A DNA stretch of 64,000 bases from NCBI RefSeq assembly GCF_900104515.1, contig NZ_FNJL01000023.1, forward strand, positions 31,703 to 95,702, in the 5' to 3' direction. This stretch comes from Paracidovorax cattleyae (GTDB taxonomy: Bacteria > Pseudomonadota > Gammaproteobacteria > Burkholderiales > Burkholderiaceae_C). Made by a program: the position numbers and the translations under genes. Positions 14,215-24,087 of the stretch are shown here, one piece after another. How positions within the stretch are numbered: position 1 is the first letter of the stretch; every line of letters begins with the position of its first letter. The notes beneath the pieces were generated by a model. It saw nothing but the letters and a program-made list of their open reading frames with translations. It did no database searches and was not told the DNA's origin.

Positions 14215-16401
14215 ATGCCCGCTCTCTTGTCGCCCTCCATCCCGGCCACCGTGGCCGCAGCCACCTCGCGCCCTGCCATGCTCCGCCGCGCCCCGCTGGT
14301 GCAGGCCGTGCTGGCGCTCGCCGCCACCCTCTCCGCCCAGCACGCGGCCCATGCGCAGGAGCCCGCCCCGGCCCCGGCGGCCACGCTGCAGGAAGTGCGC
14401 GTGCAGGATGCCACCGATGGTTCCGGCTACCAGGGCGCGCAGCGCCAGACCGCGGCCACGCGCACCGACACGCCGCTGATCGAGACCCCGCAGGCGGTGC
14501 GCGTGGTGCCACGCCAGCTGATCGAAGACCTGGGGGCGACGCGCCTGGCCGACACGGTGGACTTCGTGAGCGGCGTCACCCGCATGAACGACTTCGGCGG
14601 CACCTGGGACAACTACGCGATCCGCGGCTTCAGCAACACCGAAGGCGGCTCGCTGCTGAACGGCTTCGCTTCCGGCCGCGGCTATGGCCCGCAGCGCGAC
14701 GCGGCCACCATCGAGCGGGTGGAGTTCCTGAAAGGCCCGGCCGCCGCGCTCTACGGCAGCAGCGAGCCCGGCGGCACGCTCAACGTGGTCACCAAGAAGC
14801 CGCAGTTCACCGCCGCGCGCACCGCCGGCCTGCAGATCGGCACGCTGGGCATGCGCCGCGCCACGCTGGATCTGACCGGCCCGCTCACGCAGAACCTGGC
14901 CTACCGGCTGAACGTGGCAGCCGAGGACGGCGCCAGCCGGACGGGCCTCGTGGACAACCGCAAGTACGTGGTCGCCCCCGCCTTCGCCTGGACGCTGGGC
15001 GCCGACACCGTGCTGCAGTACGAGGCAGAAATCATCCGCATCCGCACGCCGCTGGACCGCGGCATCGTGCAGGTGAACGGCAACGCCCTGGCCCTGCCCG
15101 CCGACCGCTTCCTGCAAGAGCCCGACCGCGGCAACCTGCACGTCAATGGCGACACGCACCAGCTCACGCTGGACCACGACCTGGGCGGCGGCTGGCGCAC
15201 GCGCGTCGGCGGCACCTACCGCGAAACCGATCTCTACGGCAACGCCGTGGACTTCGGCACGGGCCAGATCGGCCTGCTGGGTGCCGACGGGCGCACGCTG
15301 TCGCGCACGGACAGCTGGCGCACCCTGCCATCGCGCGACGTGTCGGTGCAGGCCGAGCTGGAAGGCAAGTTCAGCACCGGCAGCCTGCGCCACACCGTGC
15401 TCGCCGGCCTGGAATCCTGGCGCCTCTACATGGGGCAGGACATCCGCTATTCCGCGCAGAAGTACCCGATCGACATCTACAACCCCACCTACGGCAACGT
15501 GCCGCGCGGCCCGCTGGTGCAGGGCTACCTGCAGGACGACCGCCTGCGCGCCACCGGCCTGTTCCTGCAGGACCAGATCGACCTGACCCCGCGCTGGAAG
15601 CTGATGGCCGGCCTGCGGTTCGACCGCTTCCACGAGGACTTCGTCAACTGGATGGAGAACGCGCGCCAGAACCAGCAGCACTCGTCCGCCACGCCGCGCG
15701 TGGGCCTGAGCTACATGGTGACGCCGGACAGCTCGGTCTATGTCTCCTACGGCCGCTCGTTCCGGCCCAATGCCGGCACCGACGCCGCAGGCAATTCCTT
15801 CGATCCGCAGAAGGGCAAGGCCTGGGAAGCCGGCGCGAAGTGGCAATCGGACGACCAGCGCCTGAACGCCTCGGTGGCCGTGTTCGACATCCGCAAGACC
15901 AACGTGCTCACGCGCGACCCCAACAACGGGAACTTCAGCGTGGCGGCGGGCGAGGTGCGCAGCCGCGGCCTCGAGGCCGACGTGGCGGGCCGGCTGGATG
16001 CGCACTGGCGCCTGACGGCCAATGCCGCCTTCACCGACACCGAAGTGCTGCGCGACAACAATCCCGCCCTCGTGGGCAAGCGCCTGCTGGGCATTCCGCG
16101 CGTGAGCGCCGGCCTGTTCGCCATCCGCGAAGACCGCCTGGCATCCGGCGGGCGCTATGGCGTGGGCGCCGGCCTGGTGCACGTGGGCGAGCGCACCGGC
16201 ACCGCCACCGACACCTACCGGCTGCCCGCCTACACCACGGCGCGCCTCACGGGCTACTGGCAGATCGACCCGCGCACCCGGCTCACGCTGGACATCCACA
16301 ACCTGTTCGACAAGCACTACGCCGCCGCCTCGTGGAACGCGATCGCGGTCATCCCGGGCATGGGGCGGCAGGTGGTGGCGGGGGTGCAGGTCAGGTTCTG
16401 A
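14215..16401 (+). CDS. TonB-dependent siderophore receptor
   Basis: An outer-membrane beta-barrel receptor of the FhuA/FpvA-like siderophore class, 728 residues. A signal peptide ends at HAAHAQ (about residue 48), followed directly by a plug domain: TPLIETPQAVRVVPRQLIED, DTVDFVSGVTRMNDFGGTW, IRGFSNTEGGSLLNG, ERVEFLKGPAAALYGSSEPG and GGTLNVVTKKP. The barrel ends YWQIDPRTRLTLDIHNLFDK with the usual terminal aromatic (VQVRF). There is no N-terminal signalling extension. The ATG at 14278 (MLRRAPLVQAVLALAATL) gives an equally good or better signal peptide, so the true start may be there. A Fur box lies upstream; no siderophore synthesis genes are nearby, suggesting uptake of foreign siderophores. 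Confidence 0.93.
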   Translation: MPALLSPSIPATVAAATSRPAMLRRAPLVQAVLALAATLSAQHAAHAQEPAPAPAATLQEVRVQDATDGSGYQGAQRQTAATRTDTPLIETPQAVRVVPRQLIEDLGATRLADTVDFVSGVTRMNDFGGTWDNYAIRGFSNTEGGSLLNGFASGRGYGPQRDAATIERVEFLKGPAAALYGSSEPGGTLNVVTKKPQFTAARTAGLQIGTLGMRRATLDLTGPLTQNLAYRLNVAAEDGASRTGLVDNRKYVVAPAFAWTLGADTVLQYEAEIIRIRTPLDRGIVQVNGNALALPADRFLQEPDRGNLHVNGDTHQLTLDHDLGGGWRTRVGGTYRETDLYGNAVDFGTGQIGLLGADGRTLSRTDSWRTLPSRDVSVQAELEGKFSTGSLRHTVLAGLESWRLYMGQDIRYSAQKYPIDIYNPTYGNVPRGPLVQGYLQDDRLRATGLFLQDQIDLTPRWKLMAGLRFDRFHEDFVNWMENARQNQQHSSATPRVGLSYMVTPDSSVYVSYGRSFRPNAGTDAAGNSFDPQKGKAWEAGAKWQSDDQRLNASVAVFDIRKTNVLTRDPNNGNFSVAAGEVRSRGLEADVAGRLDAHWRLTANAAFTDTEVLRDNNPALVGKRLLGIPRVSAGLFAIREDRLASGGRYGVGAGLVHVGERTGTATDTYRLPAYTTARLTGYWQIDPRTRLTLDIHNLFDKHYAAASWNAIAVIPGMGRQVVAGVQVRF

Positions 16402-16429
16402 CGCGCCGGAGTGCCGTGGAGGGAATGGC

Positions 16430-17845
16430 TCATGCCTGCCTTCGCAGCGCCAGCGCCTCGCGCTCCAGAAAGCGGTAGAGCTGCGCATCGTCGGCATACC
16501 CGACGTTGAATCGCAGCCAGGGCGCGGGCCGCAGGTCGCTGCGGAACAGGTCGCCGGGCGCCAGCAGGAAGCCATGGTCGATGGCGCGCTGCGCCAGGGC
16601 GCGCATGTCCACGTCGTCCCGCTCGAAGCGGGCCCACAGGAAGGGGCCGCCCGCAGGCTCCATGAAAAGCTGCATGTCCGCGGCCTGCAGGCCCCGGCAG
16701 ACGGCCTGCTGCGCCTGCTGCAGGCGCTCTGACAGGCGCTGCAGGTGGGCGCGGAAATGGCCGTCCACCAGCACGGCCAGCAGCAGTTTCTCGTTCAGCT
16801 CCGACGTGGTCAGGCTGCTGACCATCTTCTGGAAGATGATCTTCTCTCCCATCTCCTCGCTGCAGGCCACGAAGCCCGCGCGCAGGCCGGGCGAGACGGT
16901 CTTGGAAAAGCTGCCCACGTGGATCACGCGGCGCAGCTGGTCCAGCCGCGCCAGGCAGGTGGAGCCGGCCGGCTCCAGCCCGGCCATGGCCTCGTTGTCC
17001 ACCAGCGTGAAATCCATCTGCTCGGCCAGGCGCAGCAGCTGGTAGGCCACGGCGGGGCTGATCTGGCTGCCTGTGGGGTTGTGCAGGTTGGAGGTGGTGA
17101 AGAATGCCTTGGCGCGGTGGCGCTGCTGCAGCGACTGCAGCGCCGCCAGGCTGGGCCCCTGCAGCGTGCGCTCCACGCCCACCAGCTTCAGGCCCATGGA
17201 GCGTAGCATGGCGAACAGGTTGGTGGAGCCCGGCTCGTCCACCAGCACCACATCGCCGGGCTGCAGCAGGCATTTGGCGACCAGCAGCAGCGCCTGCGAT
17301 GCGCCGTGCGTCATCACGATCTGGTGCGGCGCGGCCTCGATGCCGCGCTGGCCCAGCAGGGTCTGGATCTGCTGGCGCAGCGGCAGGTAGCCGTAGGGCG
17401 TGCCGTAGCGGGCCAGGCCCGTGGGCGCCTTGCGCGCCAGTGCCGCCATGGCCCGCCGCACGCCGTCGGCATAGAGCCATTCGGGCGGGATCCACCCGCA
17501 GCCGGCGTTGCGCAGGGCGCGGTCGTCCTCGTACACGTGCTTGAGCAGCCAGAGCGAATCCACCGACGTGCGCCCCTGGAACGGGCGGCGGCGCTGCGCC
17601 CGGTCCACCGGCAGCGCGGCCACGAAGTAGCCGCTGGCCGGGCGCGCCTCGACATGGCCTTCGGCCACCAGCCGCTGGTAGGCGTTGGTCGCGGTCATGG
17701 TGCTGATGCCGCAGGCCTGCGCCAGCTTGCGCACCGAGGGCAGGCGCTCGCCGGCGGGCCGGCGGCCCGTGGTGATGTCGCCCAGCAGGGCGTCGTACAC
17801 CTGCCGCACCAGCGGCTGCGGGCTGTCGGGGTCGAGATGGATCAT
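16430..17845 (-). CDS. MocR-type PLP-dependent transcriptional regulator
   Basis: A 471-residue GntR/aminotransferase fusion. The N-terminal GntR winged helix is QPLVRQVYDALLGDITTGRRPAGERLPSVRKLAQACGISTMTATNAYQRL. The rest is a fold-type I aminotransferase domain, with the PLP Lys in HVGSFSKTVSPGLRAGF (about residue 310) and VLVDEPGSTNLFAML, FTTSNLHNPTGSQ and DFTLVDNEAMAG around the cofactor. Such proteins sense amino-acid-like amines through PLP. It is divergent from the peptide-ABC/AzlCD/amidase operon across 197 bp containing two CAACTGT direct repeats, the arrangement typical of a local MocR regulator. It converges on the TonB receptor. Confidence 0.93.
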   Translation of the reverse strand: MIHLDPDSPQPLVRQVYDALLGDITTGRRPAGERLPSVRKLAQACGISTMTATNAYQRLVAEGHVEARPASGYFVAALPVDRAQRRRPFQGRTSVDSLWLLKHVYEDDRALRNAGCGWIPPEWLYADGVRRAMAALARKAPTGLARYGTPYGYLPLRQQIQTLLGQRGIEAAPHQIVMTHGASQALLLVAKCLLQPGDVVLVDEPGSTNLFAMLRSMGLKLVGVERTLQGPSLAALQSLQQRHRAKAFFTTSNLHNPTGSQISPAVAYQLLRLAEQMDFTLVDNEAMAGLEPAGSTCLARLDQLRRVIHVGSFSKTVSPGLRAGFVACSEEMGEKIIFQKMVSSLTTSELNEKLLLAVLVDGHFRAHLQRLSERLQQAQQAVCRGLQAADMQLFMEPAGGPFLWARFERDDVDMRALAQRAIDHGFLLAPGDLFRSDLRPAPWLRFNVGYADDAQLYRFLEREALALRRQA

Positions 17846-17923
17846 GGCGGGCTCGGACGGTGGAAGCGATCAGGCGATGCACGCAAGCTGTGCGCGGTGG
17901 GCCCCCAAAAAGGGGCGCGGCGG

Positions 17924-17954
17924 CAACTGTTCTACAACAGGCCGTGCCAACTGT
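17924..17954. promoter_or_regulatory. Direct repeats CAACTGT in the MocR/ABC divergent promoter
   Basis: CAACTGT occurs at 17924-17930 and 17948-17954, 24 bp apart, followed by an AT-richer stretch (acatacacatttcttg). MocR regulators commonly bind paired direct repeats in the divergent promoter of the genes they control, so this is the most likely site for the adjacent MocR protein. Confidence 0.45.
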
Positions 17955-18042
17955 ACATACACATTTCTTGCATTCGGTGCCTCAATAGCGTCCAGCCAGC
18001 CGTCCTCGATACGGCCCGAACCCGCCACCCAGGAAGCCCCGC

Positions 18043-19680
18043 ATGCACACCAAACCGTCCTCCCCCGCCCTGCCGGCCCGCCGCCGCGCCGCAGCGCGCG
18101 TTGCGCGCTGGGCCTGCGCCGTCACGGCCGCACTGGCCTGCGGCCTGCCGGCCGGCGCATCCGCGCAGCCCGCCGCAGCCGCCGGGACGCTGCGCATCAT
18201 TCCCGCATCGAACATGACCGTGCTGGACCCGATCTGGACCACCGCCTACATCTCGCGCAACTTCGGCTACATGATCTACGACACCCTGTTCGGAACCGAC
18301 GCGCAGGGCCGGATCCAGCCGCAGATGGTGGGCAAATGGAACGCGTCCAGGGACAACAGGACCTGGACCTTCACGCTGCGCGACGGGCTGGAATTCAGCG
18401 ACGGCAAGCCCGTCACCAGCGAGGACGTGGTGGCCTCGCTCAAGCGCTGGGCCAGCCGGGACACCTTCGGCGGCCAGCTCGCCAGGGCCATCGACCGGTA
18501 CGAGACGCCCGACGCCAGGACCTTCGTAATCCAGCTCAGGGAGCCCTTCGGCCTGGTGACCGAAGCGCTGGGCAAGCCCTCGTCCAACGTGCCCTTCATC
18601 ATGCCCCGGCGCGTGGCCGATACGCCCGGCGACGTGCAGGTCAAGGAAACCATCGGCTCCGGTCCCTACCTCTTCAAGGCCGACGAATTCCGGCCCGGCG
18701 AGAAGGCCGTGTTCGTGAAGAACGCGAAGTACAAGCCGCGCGCCGAGGCGCCCTCGGGCACGGCCGGCGGCAAGAACGTGTACGTCGATCGCGTCGAATG
18801 GCTCTTCATCCGAGATGCGCAGACGCAGCTCAACGCGCTGCTCAACGGCGAGGCGGACATCCTGGAGCAGCCCGCGTTCGAGCAGTACGCCGTGCTGCGC
18901 GCCAGTCCGCAGATCGAACTGGTGGACGCGCAGCCCGCGGGCAACCAGTTCATCCTGCGCTTCAACTTCCTGCATGCGCCGTTCAACAACGAGAAGATCC
19001 GCCGCGCCGCCATGCTGGCGCTGGGGCAGGAGGCCTTCCTGCGCACCCAGGTGGGCGCGCCCGGCCTCACGCGCCTGTGCAAGAGCATGTTCCCCTGCGG
19101 CACGCCGTTCGAATCGGACAGGACGGGCGAATACACCGGCGTCTCCAACCCGCAGAAGGCCCGCGCGCTGCTGCAGGAGGCAGGCTACAAGGGCGAGCCC
19201 GTGGTGCTCATGCGCCCGGCCGAGAACGGCACCATCGGCAAGCTGCCGCTGGTGGCCAAGCAGCAGCTGGAGCAGGCCGGCTTCAAGGTCGATCTGCAGA
19301 ACATGGACTGGCAGACGCTGGTGAGCCGCCGCGCCCGCAAGGATGCGCCCGGCGCCGGCGGCTGGAGCGCCTTCCTCACCGCCTGGACGGCCTCGGACAT
19401 CCTGAACCCGCTGACCATGTCGATGATGAACGCCACGGGCGACAAGGGCTGGTTCGGCTGGCAGGACGACCCCACGCTCGAATCCATCAAGAAGCAGTTC
19501 GCCGCCGCCGCCACGGACGCCGACAAGAAGAAGTTCGCCGAAGCCGCGCAGCTGCGCGCCTTCGAGACCGTCACCCATGTGCCCGTGGGCCAGTTCAGCC
19601 AGCCGGCGGCGGTGCGCAAGGGCGTGAGCGGCCTGGTGCCGGCCGGCGCCCAGGTGTACTGGAACATCCGCAAGCCGTAA
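18043..19680 (+). CDS. ABC transporter substrate-binding protein, family 5 (peptide/opine type)
   Basis: A 545-residue periplasmic receptor of the DppA/OppA/GsiB family. A signal peptide with an Arg-rich n-region ends near ASAQPAAAAG (residue about 47). Family landmarks: WTTAYISRNFGYMIYDTLFG, WTFTLRDGLEFSDGKPVTSEDVVASLKRW, IGSGPYLFKADEFRPGEKAV, LNALLNGEADILEQP and FNFLHAPFNNEKIRRAAMLAL. First gene of a tightly spaced seven-gene operon, 16 bp before the first permease. The ligand is unknown; the downstream amidase and amino-acid exporter point to an amide, small peptide or opine-like compound. Probably controlled by the divergent MocR regulator. Confidence 0.93.
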   Translation: MHTKPSSPALPARRRAAARVARWACAVTAALACGLPAGASAQPAAAAGTLRIIPASNMTVLDPIWTTAYISRNFGYMIYDTLFGTDAQGRIQPQMVGKWNASRDNRTWTFTLRDGLEFSDGKPVTSEDVVASLKRWASRDTFGGQLARAIDRYETPDARTFVIQLREPFGLVTEALGKPSSNVPFIMPRRVADTPGDVQVKETIGSGPYLFKADEFRPGEKAVFVKNAKYKPRAEAPSGTAGGKNVYVDRVEWLFIRDAQTQLNALLNGEADILEQPAFEQYAVLRASPQIELVDAQPAGNQFILRFNFLHAPFNNEKIRRAAMLALGQEAFLRTQVGAPGLTRLCKSMFPCGTPFESDRTGEYTGVSNPQKARALLQEAGYKGEPVVLMRPAENGTIGKLPLVAKQQLEQAGFKVDLQNMDWQTLVSRRARKDAPGAGGWSAFLTAWTASDILNPLTMSMMNATGDKGWFGWQDDPTLESIKKQFAAAATDADKKKFAEAAQLRAFETVTHVPVGQFSQPAAVRKGVSGLVPAGAQVYWNIRKP

Positions 19681-19696
19681 GGCGGGGAGCGCAACC

Positions 19697-20638
19697 ATGC
19701 TGGCCTTTCTCGGCAAACGCCTGCTTTCCACCCTGCCGGTCGTGCTGGTGGTGGCCATCACCGTCTTCATGATCGTGCGGCTCACGCCGGGCGATCCGGC
19801 GGCCATCATCGGCGGCAACAGCGCGACCAGCGAAGACCTGGATCGCATCCGGGCGCAGCTGGGCCTCACGCAGCCGCTGTGGACGCAGTTCCTGCTGTGG
19901 GCGGGCAAGGTGCTGCAGGGCGACCTGGGCTTCTCGTTCTTCCTGAACAAGCCGGTGCTGGAACTGATCGCCCAACGCGTGGAACCCACCCTGTCGCTGG
20001 CCGCAGGGACCCTGGTGCTGGCCGTGGCCATCGCGCTGCCGCTGGGCACGCTGGCCGCGTGGCGCATGGGCAGCTGGCTCGACAAGGCGGTGATGGCGTT
20101 TTCGGTGGCGGGCTTCTCGGTCCCGGTCTTCGTGATCGGCTACGTGCTCATCTACCTGCTGGCGATGAAGCTGCAGTGGTTCCCCGTGCAGGGCTACCGG
20201 CGCATGGCCGACGGCCTGGGCCCCTGGGCGCGCCAGCTGGTGCTGCCCTGCCTCACCCTGGCCGTGACCTACGTGGCCCTGCTGGCGCGGGTGACGCGCG
20301 CGGCGGTGAGCGAGGCGCTGACCGAGGATTACATCCGCACCGCCCGCGCCAAGGGCATCAGCGAGCGCGTCGTGCTCAGCCACCACGCGCTGCGTAACGC
20401 CGCCGTGCCGGTGGTCACCGTGATCGGCGTGAGCGCCGCGCTGCTGCTGGGCGGCGTGGTGGTCACCGAGACGGTCTACGCCATTCCCGGCCTGGGCCAG
20501 CTCACGGTGGATGCGGTGCTCAACCGCGACTTTCCCGTGCTGCAGGGGGTGGTGCTGTTTTTCGCGCTGATCTATGTCGCCGTGAACCTGCTGGTCGATC
20601 TGAGCTACCTGGCCCTCGATCCGCGCATCCGCTACTGA
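19697..20638 (+). CDS. Peptide-type ABC transporter permease (DppB-like)
   Basis: A 313-residue inner-membrane permease with six helices. It begins MLAFLGKRLLSTLPVVLVVA, has the N-terminal LTPGDPAAIIGGN segment of DppB/OppB proteins, and carries the EAA loop that docks the ATPase (SEALTEDYIRTARAKGISER, residues about 205-225). It ends with LVDLSYLALDPRIRY, a highly typical DppB tail. It should form a heterodimer with the next gene product and receive substrate from the 18043 receptor. A GGGGAGCG ribosome-like site lies just upstream. Confidence 0.94.
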   Translation: MLAFLGKRLLSTLPVVLVVAITVFMIVRLTPGDPAAIIGGNSATSEDLDRIRAQLGLTQPLWTQFLLWAGKVLQGDLGFSFFLNKPVLELIAQRVEPTLSLAAGTLVLAVAIALPLGTLAAWRMGSWLDKAVMAFSVAGFSVPVFVIGYVLIYLLAMKLQWFPVQGYRRMADGLGPWARQLVLPCLTLAVTYVALLARVTRAAVSEALTEDYIRTARAKGISERVVLSHHALRNAAVPVVTVIGVSAALLLGGVVVTETVYAIPGLGQLTVDAVLNRDFPVLQGVVLFFALIYVAVNLLVDLSYLALDPRIRY

Positions 20639-20679
20639 CCGGCAGGAAAACGCCCCGCTCAAGACCTGGAGCCCCTCCC

Positions 20680-21561
20680 ATGAACCCCACCACTTCCCGG
20701 ACCCGCCTGCTGCGCCACGGCGCCGTGCGCGGCGGCGCCGCCGTGCTGGCCGTGCTCGCGCTGCTGGGCCTGCTGGCGCCCTGGCTGGGCACCATCGACC
20801 CGGCGGCGATGGACGCCTCCTTCATCAACGCGGCGGCCGGCGTCTCTGGCGCCGTCACCCTGCCCGACGGCGCGCAGGTGCAGCACACCTTCTGGATGGG
20901 CAGCGACAGCGTGGGCCGCGACATCTGGAGCCGCGTGCTCTACGGCACCCGCATCTCGCTGATGGTGGGCTGCTTCACCGCCGCGCTGGCCGTGGTGCTG
21001 GGCTGCACGCTGGGCATGCTGGCAGGCTACTTCCGCGCGGCCGATGCGGTGCTGATGCGCGTGATGGACGGGCTCATGGCGATTCCCGCCGTGCTGCTGG
21101 CCATCACCCTGGTGGCCATGCTGGGCGCCACGCTGCCCACCGTGATCCTGGCCATCGCCGTGCCCGAGGTGCCGCGCGTCACGCGCCTGGTGCGGGCGCT
21201 GGTGATCGGCCTGCGCGACGAGCCCTTCGTCGAGGCCGCCCGCGCCCTGGCCACGCCCAACGCCACCATTCTGTGGCGCGACATCCTGCCCAACGCGCTG
21301 GCGCCGCTGATCGTGCAGGGCACCTTCATCGCGGCGTCGGCCGTGCTGACCGAGGCCATCCTGAGCTTCCTGGGGCTGGGCCTGCCGTCCGACGTGCCCA
21401 CCTGGGGAAACATCATGGCCGAAGGCCGGGTGCTGTTCTCGCAGGCGCCGGGCAACGTGCTGTGGCCCGCGCTCTTCCTGGTGCCGACGGTGCTGGCCAT
21501 CAACCTGCTGGGCGACGGCCTGCGCGACGTGCTCGATCCCAAATTCTCCCGCCGCGCGTGA
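20680..21561 (+). CDS. Peptide-type ABC transporter permease (DppC-like)
   Basis: A 293-residue membrane permease, partner of the preceding gene. The N-terminal region before helix 2 includes the periplasmic HTFWMGSDSVGRDIWSRVLYG motif typical of DppC/OppC. The EAA loop is EPFVEAARALATPNATILWR (residues about 185-205). FLGLGLPSDVPTWGNIMAEG and the final LNLLGDGLRDVLDPK-type ending (INLLGDGLRDVLDPKFSR) are diagnostic. The gene starts 41 bp after the preceding stop, same operon. Confidence 0.94.
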   Translation: MNPTTSRTRLLRHGAVRGGAAVLAVLALLGLLAPWLGTIDPAAMDASFINAAAGVSGAVTLPDGAQVQHTFWMGSDSVGRDIWSRVLYGTRISLMVGCFTAALAVVLGCTLGMLAGYFRAADAVLMRVMDGLMAIPAVLLAITLVAMLGATLPTVILAIAVPEVPRVTRLVRALVIGLRDEPFVEAARALATPNATILWRDILPNALAPLIVQGTFIAASAVLTEAILSFLGLGLPSDVPTWGNIMAEGRVLFSQAPGNVLWPALFLVPTVLAINLLGDGLRDVLDPKFSRRA

Positions 21562-21595
21562 ACGCGTGCATGCAAGCCACGGAAGGCCCCACGCC

Positions 21596-23341
21596 ATGAA
21601 ACCCCACCCCCAACAACGCGCCCTGGGCGAAGCGCTCGCCGCCGGCACCGGCACCGGATCCGACGCCCTGCGCACCGTGCTGGACGTGCGCGGCCTGCAG
21701 GTCGCCCTGCCCGCAGATGCCGACCGGCCGCATGCCATCGCGCACCTGGACGTGCGCATCGAGGCCGGCCGCACGCTGTGCATCGTGGGCGAATCGGGCT
21801 CCGGCAAGTCGGTGCTCGCCACCACCGTGATGGGCCTGCTGGCCAAGGGCCTGGCGATCACCGCAGGCGATATCCGCCTGGGCGGAGAGACACTGCTGCA
21901 GGCCGGCCGCTACGTGCCCGAAAAGCGCCTGCGCGCGCTGCGCGGCCGGGCCATGGGCATGGTGTTCCAGGAGCCGATGACGGCGCTCAATCCCGTGCTG
22001 GCCTGCGGCGAGCAGATCGACGAACTGCTGCGCACCCACACGGCCGAGGGCGCGGCCGAGCGCAAGCGCCGCATCCTGCAGGTGTTCGCGCGCGTGCGCC
22101 TGCCCGACCCCGATCGCATCTTCGGCAGCTACCCGCACCAGCTCTCGGGCGGCCAGCGCCAGCGCATCGTGATCGCCATGGCCATCATCCTGAAGCCGCG
22201 CCTTTTGATCTGCGACGAGCCCACCACCGCGCTGGACGTGACCACGCAGGCCGAGATCCTGCAGCTCATCGCCGAACTGCAGGCCGAGCAGGGCAGCGCC
22301 GTGCTGTTCATCACGCACGACATGGGCGTGGTGGCCGAGATTGCCGACGAGGTGATGGTGATGCACCGCGGCGCGCTGGTGGAGCACGGCCCCTGCGAGC
22401 AGGTGCTGCGCCGTCCGCGCGAGGCCTACACCCGCATGCTGCTGGCCGCCGTGCCCGGCATGACGCCGCCGCCCGCACGCGCTCTGCCCGGCGGCAGCCC
22501 GCTGCTGCAGGGCCAGGGCGTGGGCAAGACCTACATCCGCCGCGACTGGCTGGGCCGCGCCCGCCGCAATACCGCGCTGCAGGACGCGAGCGTGGCCGTG
22601 CACCGCGGCGAGACCGTGGGCGTGGTGGGCGAATCGGGCTCGGGCAAGTCCACCTTCGCGCGCTGCATGATCCGCCTGATCGACCCCAGCGAAGGCCGCA
22701 TCGCCTGGGCCGGGCGCGAGGTCCAGTCCCTCCCCGAAAGCCGCCTCAGGCCGCTGCGCTCGCGCGTGCAGGTGGTGTTCCAGGACCCGAACCGCTCGCT
22801 CAACCCGCGCCGCACGGTGGGCTCGTCGATGATCGAAGGCGCCATGAATTTCGGAATGGACCGCCGCCACGCGCAGCGCATGGCCGAAGAGCTGATGGAC
22901 CGCATCCAGCTGCCGCGCACCGCGCTGCAGCGCTATCCGCACCAGTTCTCGGGCGGGCAGCGCCAGCGGCTGGCCATCGCCCGCGCGATCGCCTGCCAGC
23001 CCCAGGTGCTGGTGGCCGACGAAGCCGTGTCGGCGCTCGACGTGTCGGTGCAGGCGCAGATCCTCGACCTGCTGCGCGAGCTGCAGCGCGACCTGGGCCT
23101 GGGCATCCTCTTCATCACCCACGACCTGCGCGTGGCCGCCCAGCTGTGCGACCGCGTGATCGTGATGAGCCAGGGCCGCATCGTCGAGGAAGGCGCCACC
23201 GCCGCCGTGTTCGGCGCGCCCGCGCACGACTACACCCGCCGCCTGCTGGCCGCCGCGCCCCGCGCCGAGCTGGCCGGTGCCGCGGCCGATGTAGACGCCG
23301 AAGCCGGCGCCGATCCGCGTCCCTTCGCTGCGGCCGCCTGA
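21596..23341 (+). CDS. Dual ATP-binding protein of the peptide-type ABC transporter
   Basis: A 581-residue protein containing two complete ABC ATPase domains (DppD-DppF fused in one chain, GsiA-like). Each half has its own Walker A ([16 protein letters not shown] near residue 65 and [14 protein letters not shown] near 347), signature ([14 protein letters not shown] and [14 protein letters not shown]) and Walker B ([14 protein letters not shown] and [14 protein letters not shown]). The ATG at 21596 follows a GGAAGG site; the ATG at 21566 has none. Its TGA overlaps the ATG of azlC, so import and export genes are translationally coupled. Confidence 0.93.
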   Translation: MKPHPQQRALGEALAAGTGTGSDALRTVLDVRGLQVALPADADRPHAIAHLDVRIEAGRTLCIVGESGSGKSVLATTVMGLLAKGLAITAGDIRLGGETLLQAGRYVPEKRLRALRGRAMGMVFQEPMTALNPVLACGEQIDELLRTHTAEGAAERKRRILQVFARVRLPDPDRIFGSYPHQLSGGQRQRIVIAMAIILKPRLLICDEPTTALDVTTQAEILQLIAELQAEQGSAVLFITHDMGVVAEIADEVMVMHRGALVEHGPCEQVLRRPREAYTRMLLAAVPGMTPPPARALPGGSPLLQGQGVGKTYIRRDWLGRARRNTALQDASVAVHRGETVGVVGESGSGKSTFARCMIRLIDPSEGRIAWAGREVQSLPESRLRPLRSRVQVVFQDPNRSLNPRRTVGSSMIEGAMNFGMDRRHAQRMAEELMDRIQLPRTALQRYPHQFSGGQRQRLAIARAIACQPQVLVADEAVSALDVSVQAQILDLLRELQRDLGLGILFITHDLRVAAQLCDRVIVMSQGRIVEEGATAAVFGAPAHDYTRRLLAAAPRAELAGAAADVDAEAGADPRPFAAAA

Positions 23342-24087
23342 TGCCATCCCTTTCCTTGTCACGGCGCCGCCTGCTGCCCGCCGATGCGGCCTGGCGCCGC
23401 GCCTTCCTGCGCGGCGGGCGCGACATCGCCGGCGCCGCGCTGGGCACCGTGGCCATGGGCCTGGTGACGGGCGTGGCCATGCGCAACAGCGGCCTGGGGC
23501 TGGAACTGGTCCTCGCCATGTCGCTGCTGGTGTTCGCCAGCGCCTCACAGCTGGCCTGCCTGCCGCTGATCGCCGTGGGCGCGCCGCTCTGGGTCATCGC
23601 CGCCACCGCCTGGGTGCTGAACCTGCGCTTCGTGGTCTTCAGCGTGCATTGGCGGCGCTACTTCGGTGGCCACGGGCGATGGCGGCGCATGCTGCTGGCC
23701 TACCTGGCGGGCGACCCGATCTACGCACGCTTCGTACAGCGCTTTCCGCAGCCCGCTCCGGGCGGGCGGTCCACGCCCGAGCAGCAGGGCTACTTTCTGG
23801 GGCTGGCGCTGACCAACTGGGCAGCCTGGCAGGCGGCGTCGCTGGCCGGCATCTTCCTGGCCGACGCCATTCCCACCGCCTGGGGCCTGCGCTTCGTGGG
23901 CGTGCTGGCGCTGCTGGCACTGGCGCTGCCCATGCTGGCCGACCGCGCCGTGCGCTGCTCGGCCGCCGCTGCCGCCGTGGTGGCGCTGGCGACCGCGTCC
24001 TGGCCCATGGGACTGAACGTGGTGATGGCGATCGCCACCGCCTTTGCGGCGGGCCTCTGGGCCGATCGCCGCTGGAACATCCGCTGA
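23341..24087 (+). CDS. azlC: AzlC-type branched-chain amino acid exporter, large subunit
   Basis: A 248-residue membrane protein with about seven helices. Its motifs are those of AzlC/YgaZ: GTVAMGLVTGVAMRNSGLG, SLLVFASASQLACLPLI, VLNLRFVVFSVHWRRYF and LLAYLAGDPIYARFVQRF. Together with the small AzlD subunit it exports branched-chain or related amino acids. Start at the ATG overlapping the ATPase stop. Finding an AzlCD pair inside a peptide-import operon is unusual and suggests removal of an amino acid released from the imported substrate. Confidence 0.9.
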   Translation: MPSLSLSRRRLLPADAAWRRAFLRGGRDIAGAALGTVAMGLVTGVAMRNSGLGLELVLAMSLLVFASASQLACLPLIAVGAPLWVIAATAWVLNLRFVVFSVHWRRYFGGHGRWRRMLLAYLAGDPIYARFVQRFPQPAPGGRSTPEQQGYFLGLALTNWAAWQAASLAGIFLADAIPTAWGLRFVGVLALLALALPMLADRAVRCSAAAAAVVALATASWPMGLNVVMAIATAFAAGLWADRRWNIR